Of a DNA stretch of 64,000 nt, positions 44,186 to 52,834 are shown one piece after another. The notes beneath the pieces were generated by a model. That model was not told the origin of the DNA. It saw only the letters and a program-made list of their open reading frames with translations, and made no database searches. The DNA lies in assembly GCF_029714405.1 (NCBI RefSeq), contig NZ_CP121650.1, positions 7,073,001-7,137,000 of the forward strand, in the 5' to 3' direction. Source of the stretch: Bradyrhizobium sp. CB82. GTDB lineage: Bacteria; Pseudomonadota; Alphaproteobacteria; Rhizobiales; Xanthobacteraceae. Position numbers and translations under genes: made by a program. Position 1 is the stretch's first letter. Every line of letters begins with the position of its first letter.

Positions 44186-44535
44186 GGCTGAAGTCACCGA
44201 ATAACGCCAATCTGTCGGCCTCGGTCCGAAGCGGATCTGATCTGCTGATTACCCGCCAGACAGCTCAGGGCGCACGAACCGCATCCTCCGCCGGCAGTGC
44301 AACGTTGTCGTTATCCTCTTTCCCAGTTGAGTTGGACTCGCCTGCCACGACTTCCGCCCACCGCCGAACGATGGTCCGCCGGTCCCATCGATCCCCTGGC
44401 AAAGTGGCGTCTTGCCGCCGGACTCGAGCCACGCCCAAAAATCGTGGCCCTTTGCTCGCACCAATTTCGGGCCGCCGCGAGGCGGTCGCTTCGCTCGCCT
44501 GTTGCCGGTCCCAGGAGCGCCCCTAGAAACTGACG
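44186..44535. other. Intergenic region between IS630 and fcl
   Basis: About 350 bp that would originally have followed the FkbM stop codon. I see no gene. Confidence 0.35.
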
Positions 44536-45492
44536 CTAGTGAGCGGCGGCCGTCTGCTCAGACAAATAAGCTTCGTAAGTGCGCCTGATGCCGTCCTCGA
44601 GCGATGTCTGCGCGCGCCACCCAAGTCTCGCCAGACGGCTGACGTCGAGCAGCTTGCGCGGCGTACCGTCGGGGTGCGAGGTGTCGAAGGCGATCTCGCC
44701 GCGATAGCCGATAACACCAGCGACAACGCGGCCGAACTCGGCGATCGTGATGTCCTCGCCGGTCCCGACATTGACGAGCTCCGCGCCCGAATAGGTCTTC
44801 ATCAGATGGACGCAGGCATCTGCCATGTCGTCGACATAGAGAAACTCGCGCCGCGGCGTCCCGGTGCCCCAGACGACGACGTTTGCAGCGCCTGAGACCT
44901 TTGCTTCGTGAAAGCGGCGGATCAGGGCGGCGACCACGTGGCTATGTTCGGGATGGTAGTTGTCGCCGGGGCCGTAGAGATTGGTCGGCATCACGCTGAT
45001 AAAGTCGCTTCCGTACTGGCTCCGATAGGCTTCCACCATCTTGATGCCGGCGATCTTGGCGATCGCATAGGGCTCGTTGGTCGGCTCGAGCGGGCCGGTC
45101 AGCACCATATCCTCGCGCAGCGGCTGGGCCGCGAGCTTTGGATAGATGCAGGAGGAGCCGAGAAACATCAGCTTCTCCGCGCCATGCAGATGCGCGGCGT
45201 GGATGACATTCGCGGCGATCGCGATGTTGTCGTAAATGAACTCGGCCCGCAGCGTGTCGTTGGCGACGATGCCGCCGACCTTGGCCGCGGCGATGAAAAC
45301 CACCTGCGGGCGGGTTCTGGCGAACCAATCGAACACCTGGACCTGGTTGCGCAGATCGACCTCGCTCCGTTCCGTCGTGAAGAGCTTCACGTCTTCCAGC
45401 GCGAGCCGGCGCGACAGCGCGCTGCCGACCATGCCGCGATGGCCGGCGACGTAGACGCTCTTGCCCTTCAGCTCAAAGGGAACGTTTGCCAT
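44536..45492 (-). CDS. fcl: GDP-L-fucose synthase
   Basis: A full-length 318-residue GDP-4-keto-6-deoxy-mannose epimerase/reductase. [12 protein letters not shown] binds [14 protein letters not shown] holds the catalytic Ser; [11 protein letters not shown] has the Tyr-Lys pair; [17 protein letters not shown] is family-specific. It makes GDP-L-fucose from the Gmd product. The intact gmd is 2.6 kb away on the other strand, and a broken gmd lies directly upstream, so it now depends on the remote gmd. Its N-terminus is close to the partial copy at 1-360. Confidence 0.97.
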   Translation of the reverse strand: MANVPFELKGKSVYVAGHRGMVGSALSRRLALEDVKLFTTERSEVDLRNQVQVFDWFARTRPQVVFIAAAKVGGIVANDTLRAEFIYDNIAIAANVIHAAHLHGAEKLMFLGSSCIYPKLAAQPLREDMVLTGPLEPTNEPYAIAKIAGIKMVEAYRSQYGSDFISVMPTNLYGPGDNYHPEHSHVVAALIRRFHEAKVSGAANVVVWGTGTPRREFLYVDDMADACVHLMKTYSGAELVNVGTGEDITIAEFGRVVAGVIGYRGEIAFDTSHPDGTPRKLLDVSRLARLGWRAQTSLEDGIRRTYEAYLSEQTAAAH

Positions 45493-45551
45493 TTGCGACT
45501 TCCCGTCTCGCCTCGGTTCGATCGCTCGCTACCATCTCCTGGACGAGCATC

Positions 45552-45725
45552 CAAGCCGACCTCGATGCGGGCAACGCCACGGGTGATCTTGCGGGTGACG
45601 AAGGTCTCGCCGAGGACCGGCTTTCGTGATTGAACAGGATGCCGTTTGAGGCCAAGATGCCGTTGTCGACGAGATAGGCCGCCCTGTCCGGTGACGCCGG
45701 TAATCAAGTCGACTCGATTTCTCAT
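45552..45725 (-). pseudogene. Internally deleted GDP-mannose 4,6-dehydratase remnant
   Basis: The minus strand starts with [14 protein letters not shown] (the Gmd N-terminus), then after a short shifted stretch jumps to [11 protein letters not shown] and, in another frame, [21 protein letters not shown], which matches residues around 175-215 of the intact Gmd at 40887. The middle (about 160 residues) and the C-terminal third are missing and the frame is broken twice. It lies directly upstream of fcl, where a functional gmd would be expected. Confidence 0.82.
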
Positions 45726-46138
45726 CCCAAGCCAGGCTCCCATCAAACACGTCTGGCGGATAGCCCGAGCGCTGTTTCCTTGTATGAAGCCCATCTGGCC
45801 ATATCGGCCGTCTGGGTCAACCCTCCACATCGGGAATTACGCTCCGAGATCTTGCTATCCGGACAATCAAAAGCCCGGCCGCTGCCCTGCTTTCTGCGCG
45901 CAAGGCAGCTCGAGCCACAATGGCAGCGGCTCCACTGTGTTCGCTGGTCGGATTGTGCTTGACCATACGAATTCGGAATCAACGCATAGGCGTTAAAAAC
46001 CAGCGGCGCCGCAGCCGGGCCGCTCCAACCGTGCCAAACGGTCTGCCATCGCTAGCCTACGCCGAGGACAGCTGCTGCCATATGGCCCGCAGCGCCTGTA
46101 AGACTTAACTTATGCAAGGATGATCCACGTCGGGTGAT
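45726..46138. other. Intergenic region
   Basis: About 410 bp with no convincing gene; probably includes the old promoter of the gmd-fcl pair. Confidence 0.3.
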
Positions 46139-46978
46139 CTACCGGATGGCGGACAGCCAGCGATTGTGCGCAATCACCCGCCCGTCCGGCAGAATGCGTC
46201 GCCACCAGGCATTCTTGATGATCGATGTCCTGTAGTTGCGTTTGAGCAGCCACGCCATGCAGTCGGTCTCCAACTGATCCGAGTGGGTTTCGATCAACAT
46301 GGCAACATTTCCCTCGTCGAGAAGGGTTCCTGCGCTCTCGAGAACCTCCATCTCGGCGCCATCGACATCGATCTTGATGAAGCCCCGACCCTGCAGAAGG
46401 TTAATCAGGTCCGCCAACGGCACCATTCCTTCACCGCTGCCGATACGGCCATTAACGATTTGGCAGGAATCCTCAGAAAATCCATTGAGTTTCAGGTGGC
46501 GTCGAAACGCATCCACCTCCGCCGGGTCCGGCTCGACTGCGATCGCCCTGATCAAGTGGGGCTGGCGTAGGAAGTGCAGCGTCATTTCTCCACTACCGGC
46601 GCCGATATCGATCAACCATTGGACGTTTGCCCCGGCAGTTTGCACGAAAGAGTAGGTCTCCCTCTCCCAAAGTCCCAGCACCATCTGGGTCTGTGAACGC
46701 AAGTCGAGATCGAGCACGATGTCCTTGTACAGACCAGATCTAACGCGCCGCGGGCTCCGACCCGCGGGGGCCACTAGGTTCTTAGCAAGAGCAAGCAGAT
46801 GAGACGGAACCAAATTAACCATCGAAATTGCGATTTCTCGACCACCATTGCGATCTGTTAGAGACATACCAACTAGCGACAGCGTAGCTAGCCTATCAGA
46901 CTCCCGCTTAGCTTCTCTGAGTTTTGCCGAATTTGGATTAATATCGTAAGAGGCTTCGGGGACAAAGCGCAGTGACAA
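46139..46978 (-). CDS. FkbM family methyltransferase
   Basis: A methyltransferase of up to 279 residues. Motif I reads WLIDIGAGSGEMTLHFL, the acidic strand IAVEPDPAEVDAF, and the late motif FIKIDVDGAEMEVLESAG, matching FkbM proteins. The longest start (46978) overlaps the start of the divergent flippase gene by 7 nt; shorter in-frame ATGs at 46867 and 46822 would leave room for promoters and still keep the whole domain, so the true start is probably one of these. Role: sugar methylation, inferred from context. Confidence 0.85.
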   Translation of the reverse strand: MSLRFVPEASYDINPNSAKLREAKRESDRLATLSLVGMSLTDRNGGREIAISMVNLVPSHLLALAKNLVAPAGRSPRRVRSGLYKDIVLDLDLRSQTQMVLGLWERETYSFVQTAGANVQWLIDIGAGSGEMTLHFLRQPHLIRAIAVEPDPAEVDAFRRHLKLNGFSEDSCQIVNGRIGSGEGMVPLADLINLLQGRGFIKIDVDGAEMEVLESAGTLLDEGNVAMLIETHSDQLETDCMAWLLKRNYRTSIIKNAWWRRILPDGRVIAHNRWLSAIR

Positions 46979-48300
46979 CCGTCGTCCTTAACTTCGCCGC
47001 TGTCCGGCGACGGATTCGCAGCGCATTCGCTGCCTATTTGTTCGCGCGAACCATTCGGGTCGCCGAACAAATCATTCTCGTCCCCTTGTTTCTGTCTAGC
47101 TGGGGGGCCCAATCATACGGTGAATGGCTCGCGCTCGCGGCCCTGGCCGGCTTTGCAGCAATCGCAAATCTCGGAGTTGGACAAGCAGCCGCCGCCGAAG
47201 TCATTCTGCAATCAACGCGGAACGAGTTTAGCAAGGCATCGTGTATCGTCGTCACATCGCTCCTCATAATTTTGGCGAGCATCATAGCGGGCCTAATCGT
47301 TCTAGGATTTCTCCTTGCCCTTGTCGACCTACGAGCGCTCGCAGGGATAGTGCTCGATGAAATGCCTACGCCGGGGCCTCTGGTCGTCATCCTTGCAGGA
47401 GCCACACTCATCACATTTCTGAGCGAGCCCCTCGCCGGCACTCTTTCGGCCGCGCAAGGCGCCGCTGTGCCGAATGCAATTGCAGCAATCTCCAAGACGA
47501 TCGAGCTCGTCTGCATCGGATTCATGCTTCGTGTTGGAGCAGGTCCTCTCGCGGTCGCCGCAATCATGCTCGCAGGAGCCATGCTGAACGTCACGCTTCA
47601 CTTGGTCTGGGCACTTCGCCGAGTGGCATGGCTTTCATTTTCGCTGGCGAACTTCGATCTTGGATTCCTGACCCGCATCTGGCGGTCGGCTGCGGGTTTT
47701 TTTCTGATCTACGTCTGCGTCAACATTCTGGGCGTCTACATGCCACGTTTGCTGGTCTCGCACAGTCTGGGGCCGGTGGCGCTGGCGACCTTCAGCGTTC
47801 TGGCCACGTACACGAAGACGGCCAGGAATCTTGCCACCATGACCTCGCAAGCGACCCAGGTGGAAATCGGTCGTTTGTGGGCCATCGGCGAAACGAAAAG
47901 TGTTCGTCAGCTGGTTCGGGGAATGCTCCGCAATGCGACTTTGCTCGCTGCGGTATTGCTGGTGGCAGAGTTGGTTCTAGCGCCTACGATTATCCCGCGG
48001 TGGACTGGAGGACATATCCCGCTGAACTGGGAGCTCATGATCGCGCTCGCGGTCGTCGCGCTACTGGGCTGCTATTTCGACGGGACACTCCTTGCGGCAA
48101 GCGCTCTCAATCAAGTCGGGTTGATCTCGTTTGGCTACGCAACGGGCCTTCTCCTTGGCATCGTAGGCGCCGCGATCCTGCTGCCATGGACCGGACGCCT
48201 AGGGACAATTGGGATCTGTCTCCTTCTGCCCGAAATCGGCGGCGTGCTCTCTGGTCATCGGATACTTGCGCAGATGGCGCGGCAGCTTGGCTGGAAATGA
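46972..48300 (+). CDS. Polysaccharide flippase-like membrane protein (second Wzx candidate)
   Basis: A 442-residue protein with about 12 membrane segments. The N-terminus AAYLFARTIRVAEQIILVPL and then SWGAQSYGEWLALAALAGFA matches Wzx/MATE-like transporters, where a Gly-x-x-x-Tyr-Gly segment follows the first helix. It probably flips a lipid-linked repeat unit. The ATG at 46972 lies within the 5' end of the longest reading of the divergent FkbM gene. It converges with the WcaF-like gene. Confidence 0.8.
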   Translation: MTTVVLNFAAVRRRIRSAFAAYLFARTIRVAEQIILVPLFLSSWGAQSYGEWLALAALAGFAAIANLGVGQAAAAEVILQSTRNEFSKASCIVVTSLLIILASIIAGLIVLGFLLALVDLRALAGIVLDEMPTPGPLVVILAGATLITFLSEPLAGTLSAAQGAAVPNAIAAISKTIELVCIGFMLRVGAGPLAVAAIMLAGAMLNVTLHLVWALRRVAWLSFSLANFDLGFLTRIWRSAAGFFLIYVCVNILGVYMPRLLVSHSLGPVALATFSVLATYTKTARNLATMTSQATQVEIGRLWAIGETKSVRQLVRGMLRNATLLAAVLLVAELVLAPTIIPRWTGGHIPLNWELMIALAVVALLGCYFDGTLLAASALNQVGLISFGYATGLLLGIVGAAILLPWTGRLGTIGICLLLPEIGGVLSGHRILAQMARQLGWK

Positions 48301-48321
48301 ATGACCGATGCGAACCACAGT

Positions 48322-48900
48322 TTACGGGCGCCCATCCGGACGCCGGGAGCCAATCACAGCGGCGGGGTGACCGCCCACGATTGTACCGGCGGAAACGTCC
48401 CGCATCACGACGGCACGGGCCTGCACGACGGCGCCACGACCAATCCTGACCCCCGGGGCGATGAAGCATTGTGCAGCAACCCAAGCCTCGGGTTCGATGA
48501 CGATGGGACGGACGAAGATTGGAAAGTCAGGGGTCCGGTGATCGTGCGAACCCGTACACACATAAGTCCCTTGCGACACGACGACGTCATGACCGATCTC
48601 GATTTCGCCAAGACTGTAGAGATGCACGTCGTCCCCGATCCAGGAATTCGCTCCGATCGACACTTTCCAGGGATAGACTATGCGCACCGATGGCCGGATC
48701 AGTACACCTGGGCCGATCTTGGCGCCAAAGAGCCGCAGAACAAGTCTTCGCCAAGCAAAGAAGATCTGCGGCGTCGGCCGGAAAAGCAGCGCCTCGACGA
48801 TCCACCACAACTGGACAAACGGGGCCGACCGGCCGCGGAGCCCCTTGGGATTTGCATACCTGGAAAGATCCTGAACGCGAACGCTGTCTGCATCTGGCAT
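48322..48900 (-). CDS. WcaF-like O-acetyltransferase (left-handed beta-helix)
   Basis: A protein of about 192 residues with hexapeptide repeats (IGPGVLIRPSVRIVYPWKVS, then IGANSWIGDDVHLYSLGEIE) and the catalytic His region TGSHDHRTPDF, closely following the colanic-acid WcaF pattern. It transfers acetyl from acetyl-CoA to a sugar hydroxyl in the cytoplasm. In-frame ATGs also exist at 48978 and 48990; 48900 gives the usual family length. It lies next to a WcaI-like transferase, a pairing also seen in colanic-acid loci. Confidence 0.88.
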   Translation of the reverse strand: MPDADSVRVQDLSRYANPKGLRGRSAPFVQLWWIVEALLFRPTPQIFFAWRRLVLRLFGAKIGPGVLIRPSVRIVYPWKVSIGANSWIGDDVHLYSLGEIEIGHDVVVSQGTYVCTGSHDHRTPDFPIFVRPIVIEPEAWVAAQCFIAPGVRIGRGAVVQARAVVMRDVSAGTIVGGHPAAVIGSRRPDGRP

Positions 48901-49146
48901 CTTGGAAACGCTCTTGCGGCTGCTGGTAACCACCCATCCGAATCGTTCGGAATGCTCTAAAATGGGCCTTTCGCTCATGGAACATACCATCTAAAGATGT
49001 GCTTACGCTGACCCTTTGGTCGTCGGCAGGTGGGGGCCATCCGGAATCCTGTTTTACTGCGCGTTTACCAGGTGTTCCTGACCGCACAACCTAAGGCTGA
49101 GGGGTGTTTCTTGTGCAGGTGGCGCTGCCCAATTTGACCTTTTTTC

Positions 49147-50397
49147 ATGAAGATTTTGGCGTACGGCCTCAATTACGCTCCTGAGCTGACCGGAATCGGG
49201 AAATATTCCAGCGAACTCTGCGAGTGGTTAGCCGGGCGCGGTCACACGGTCGAAGTTGTGACGGCTCACCCCTATTACCCCAATTGGGTGCTTGCCGAAG
49301 GTTACGACAACCGGTCCTACCGGCATGAAGTCAGGAACCAGGTCAAGGTCCGCCGCTGCCCGCTCTATTTGCCCCGGGTTGTACCCACCGGCAAGCGCGG
49401 CCGGATCTTGAGCCATGCCTCTTTCGCAATTTCCAGCGTCCCCAAGCTGATGGCCTCGGCACGCAAATTGCGGCCGGATGTCCTGCTGGCCGTGACACCC
49501 TCGTTTCTTATCGCGCCCATGGCTCTGGCGGTTTCGCGAATGTTTAGGACTCCAAGCTGGCTCCACGTTCAAGACTTCGAGCTTGATGCCGCCTTTGAAC
49601 TTGGCATGCTCACAGGCAGCAATCTCCGGCGTGCGGCGATGTCCGTCGAATCTGTCATTTTGCGCAAGTTTGATCGGGTATCGACGATCTCGCCTCGCAT
49701 GATGGATCGGCTGCATACCAAGGGCGCTGCGCCCGAAAGTACCGTAAAATTCCGGAATTGGGTCGACACGGATGCAATCAGTCCAGCCGATCGACAGACC
49801 CGATTCCGGGAGCAGCTCGGCTTGTCGGATCGCCACATCGTTGCTCTCTATGCAGGAAGCATCGCAGCCAAGCAGGGCATCGAGAGTCTTGCGCAGGCCG
49901 CGGCGGAGCTCCAGGCCAAGGCGCCTGAGGTCGTGTTCGTTTTTTGTGGTGGCGGGGCGTTGTTGAAGCATCTTGTCAAGATCGCGGCTCCCCTATCGAA
50001 TGTGAGGTTCCTCGACTTGCAACCAGACGAGCGAATGCAAGAATTGCTTGCGACCGCAGATATCCACTTGATACCCCAACGGGCCCAGGTCTCCGATTTT
50101 ATGCTACCCTCCAAGCTCGCTCCTATTCTGGCCTCCGGAAGACCAGCGGTCGCGATGGCATACCCTGGCACTCAGCTGGCGACCGAAATTGAAGGCGCCG
50201 GCATTGCAGTGCCGCCGTCTGACCAACAGGCACTATCCGAAGCGATTTTGAAGCTTGCCAAAGACCACGGCTTGCGAATGCGCATGGGAGAGCACGCCCG
50301 CGCGCTGGCATGCGCGCGCTGGCACAAGGAAACCATTCTGAGCGAGTTCGAAGCGAGACTTATCGAAGTCGCCAGCCGCGGGCGCAAGAATGGCTGA
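49147..50397 (+). CDS. WcaI-like glycosyltransferase family 4
   Basis: A 416-residue GT-B transferase. The start, LAYGLNYAPELTGIGKYSSE, and VVTAHPYYPNWVLAEGY are typical of the colanic-acid WcaI/WbuB group, often a fucosyltransferase-type enzyme. The C-terminal nucleotide-sugar domain includes FCGGGALLKHL and the segment ADIHLIPQR. The ATG follows a T-rich stretch. It overlaps the next transferase by 8 nt, so the two are translated together. GDP-L-fucose made by Gmd and Fcl could be its donor; this is inference. Confidence 0.93.
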   Translation: MKILAYGLNYAPELTGIGKYSSELCEWLAGRGHTVEVVTAHPYYPNWVLAEGYDNRSYRHEVRNQVKVRRCPLYLPRVVPTGKRGRILSHASFAISSVPKLMASARKLRPDVLLAVTPSFLIAPMALAVSRMFRTPSWLHVQDFELDAAFELGMLTGSNLRRAAMSVESVILRKFDRVSTISPRMMDRLHTKGAAPESTVKFRNWVDTDAISPADRQTRFREQLGLSDRHIVALYAGSIAAKQGIESLAQAAAELQAKAPEVVFVFCGGGALLKHLVKIAAPLSNVRFLDLQPDERMQELLATADIHLIPQRAQVSDFMLPSKLAPILASGRPAVAMAYPGTQLATEIEGAGIAVPPSDQQALSEAILKLAKDHGLRMRMGEHARALACARWHKETILSEFEARLIEVASRGRKNG

Positions 50398-51583
50398 CGT
50401 CGCCGGACCGACGGTCAATGTTGCGGTCTGCGGTGATTTCAAGCAGCTTCAGCTCATTCCCGAATTGAACAAAATCGCGGATCTGGGCCGCGTCTATTAC
50501 GCCTCGCGATTGTCGAGCAACGCCGCGCGTCTTCAAATCGATCGATCCCAGGCGCGGAATCTCTTCTTGAAAGAGTATCTTCTTCAGTTTCATGCCCGAT
50601 ACCTGAATCACGCCTTCGCAAATACGATATATCCTTTCTACGACTCGATATGGCTTGCGGCCGCACATGCCGCCTGGGAGCGCTGTGAAGTACTGCACGC
50701 CGTCGTCCAAGGGAAAGCTTTGAGCCTTTTGCAACGGGCCAAACGGGAGGGCGCCGTCATTTTGGGGCACCCCATCGTATGCCATCCTGCGTTCTTCGAA
50801 CACGAAATGCGGATCGAACTTGAGCGTTTATCGATCGCGCCTGGCCCCTACCTCGCTGATACTATCAACACTCTCGCGGAGATCGAGCTTTGCGATAGGA
50901 TCTTCTGCCTCTCGGGGTTGGTTCGCGACAGTTTCGTTGCCGCAGGCTTTTCGGCGGACGCCATCGATATTATCCAGTTGCCTACGGACCTTGAGACGTT
51001 CGTTCCTGCGCAAACCTCTGCAAAGGACTTACCCTTTCGGGTGCTCTGCGTTGCAGAACTCAATCCAATCAAGGGACACGTCTATCTGCTCGAGGCCTGG
51101 AAGGCGCTCAAGCTTGCGAACGCCGAGTTGATCTTCGTGGGCACCATGAGGCGGGAGATGAAGACGGTTCTCAAGCGCTATGAAGGGCAATTCACCTATC
51201 TTGGTCCTCTCGGACGCAGCGATCTCGTTCGTCTCTATCAGGAAAGCTCGCTTTTGGTCTTGCCCTCGGTTCAAGATGGTTTCGGATTCGTGGTAACCGA
51301 AGCTCTTGCCTGCGGCGTTCCGGCGATCGTAACGGAGCACGTCGGAGCTCGCGACGTGATCACCCCCGGTGTGAACGGATTTGTCGTTCCGCCACGATCG
51401 GCTGAAGCAATTGCCGAAGCAATTTCGAAAGTTTACTCTTCTCGGTCGCTCCAGCAGAGCCTTCGACAGGGTGCAATCGCAAGCCGCGAGACCTTCCCGG
51501 ACATGGCGACAACAGTGCAGCAGATAACAGCAGCCTATCGTCAAACCTACGCGGCAAGGAACCCTGCCAGACCTTCAATGTGA
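50390..51583 (+). CDS. Glycosyltransferase family 4
   Basis: A 397-residue GT-B transferase. The C-terminal domain has VLCVAELNPIKGHVYLLEAW, FVGTM, FTYLGPLGRSDLVRLY and the sugar-nucleotide motif VLPSVQDGFGFVVTEALACG (the EX7E type). It overlaps the WcaI-like gene by 8 nt and converges with another GT4 gene. The sugar is not known. Confidence 0.93.
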   Translation: MADVAGPTVNVAVCGDFKQLQLIPELNKIADLGRVYYASRLSSNAARLQIDRSQARNLFLKEYLLQFHARYLNHAFANTIYPFYDSIWLAAAHAAWERCEVLHAVVQGKALSLLQRAKREGAVILGHPIVCHPAFFEHEMRIELERLSIAPGPYLADTINTLAEIELCDRIFCLSGLVRDSFVAAGFSADAIDIIQLPTDLETFVPAQTSAKDLPFRVLCVAELNPIKGHVYLLEAWKALKLANAELIFVGTMRREMKTVLKRYEGQFTYLGPLGRSDLVRLYQESSLLVLPSVQDGFGFVVTEALACGVPAIVTEHVGARDVITPGVNGFVVPPRSAEAIAEAISKVYSSRSLQQSLRQGAIASRETFPDMATTVQQITAAYRQTYAARNPARPSM

Positions 51584-51596
51584 GAGGGAAGGAGCT

Positions 51597-52709
51597 CTAC
51601 AAGCGAGCGGGCGGTTCGCGATCGGCGATTGCGAGAAGCAATTGCTGATAGCCTTCGACGGCAGCAGCCTTGCACTCGGCAAATCGCTGGCGTGCAGCCG
51701 TCTTGGCGGCTGCGAGTGCTGCTCGATCCTCGTTCCATCGTGCAAACTGCTCGCAGGCAGCCGATATAAAATCGGCCGATGGCTCGACGAGAACCCCGCA
51801 GTCGGAGCTGACATCCTCCCCGAGACAGCCCCTGGCAAAAACCACAACGGCTGCCCCCGCGGACATCGCCTCGAAAACGGCATTGGGTTGCGCCTCGTTG
51901 CGATACCTCGTCGGAAAGACGAATATGTCGAGCTCGGAAAGAAAACGGTTCTTCTCGGCCCCATAGAGGGGGCCAAGGTAACTCAAGTGTTCGCCAATTT
52001 CCGACCGCGCAGCTTCGACCATGACTGCATCCGCGGAGTTCTCTATCGGTCCTGCGAGCAGGCCCCTGACCGGCACGCCGCGGCGCTGGCAAGCCCGCAG
52101 CAGGTCGAGAAACAGATGAAGTCCCTTTTCCTGTGTCAGATTGCTCAGCAGACCAACCGTGATCCTGCCGGTGGCGCGGGAGGGCATTTCCGAGGTGGCG
52201 GGAACATGCACCACGTTCGACGAAATCACCCCCCTCCATTCGCCGGAGTAGTTGTCGCGAAATCGGCGCTGCATTAGCTGGCATAGGAATATATGGGTCG
52301 CACGCCTGCCGGCAACCGAAACGAGCACTGACATCAATAGCTGCCGTCGGTCGATCGCCGAAAAGCTATGATGATGAATGAAGATGGCCTGGCCAGAAGC
52401 CCGCGCAAGCGCCGTCAGGAAAAGCGTATAGACAAGGCCCAACCCACCATCTGCGGGAATGTAAAGGCAGGGATTTGGGCGCAGGCCGTTGCGCAGGATG
52501 CCACCGGCTGCGATAAGGACGGCCCACAGTCTTCGCAAATGATAGACCGGAGACCGCGCAAGAGAACGCGACGACAGGTCAAAACGATGAACATCCGCCA
52601 GCTTGGCGAGATCCGAAGCAATCGAATGGGAGATCTTCGACAAGCCGTGGAGCGGCGGTGGGAAGGCGGCTGAGATTACGATATTGCGTTTTCCGAGGCC
52701 CACATCCAA
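51597..52709 (-). CDS. Glycosyltransferase family 4
   Basis: A 370-residue GT-B transferase. The N-terminal part reads VISAAFPPPLHGLSKISHSI (glycine loop), the C-terminal part GLLSNLTQEKGLHLFLDLLR, LGPLYGAEKNRFLSELDIFV and PTRYRNEAQPNAVFEAMSAG. A hydrophobic stretch (VYTLFLTALARASGQAIF) may attach it to the membrane. It is divergent from the GH71-type gene with 125 bp between starts. Confidence 0.92.
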   Translation of the reverse strand: MDVGLGKRNIVISAAFPPPLHGLSKISHSIASDLAKLADVHRFDLSSRSLARSPVYHLRRLWAVLIAAGGILRNGLRPNPCLYIPADGGLGLVYTLFLTALARASGQAIFIHHHSFSAIDRRQLLMSVLVSVAGRRATHIFLCQLMQRRFRDNYSGEWRGVISSNVVHVPATSEMPSRATGRITVGLLSNLTQEKGLHLFLDLLRACQRRGVPVRGLLAGPIENSADAVMVEAARSEIGEHLSYLGPLYGAEKNRFLSELDIFVFPTRYRNEAQPNAVFEAMSAGAAVVVFARGCLGEDVSSDCGVLVEPSADFISAACEQFARWNEDRAALAAAKTAARQRFAECKAAAVEGYQQLLLAIADREPPARL

Positions 52710-52834
52710 TTCGCCGCTACGGCGTCCCTGCTTGCCTAAAGACTAGGAGATTCGTATCAAGCCCTCAAACCGTTGGCCCCTGGCGAACTCCGCCGCGATT
52801 CACTGGCAATCAACACCCTTACCAGGTAACGATC

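Noticed and set aside
44249-44464. 71-codon minus-strand frame after the IS630 element
   Set aside because: Low-complexity Gly/Arg-rich translation with no ribosome site; could be an old gene fragment but I cannot match it to anything.
44908-45633. Plus-strand open frame of about 241 codons
   Set aside because: Antisense shadow of fcl; its sequence mirrors the codons of the SDR gene and carries no family signature.
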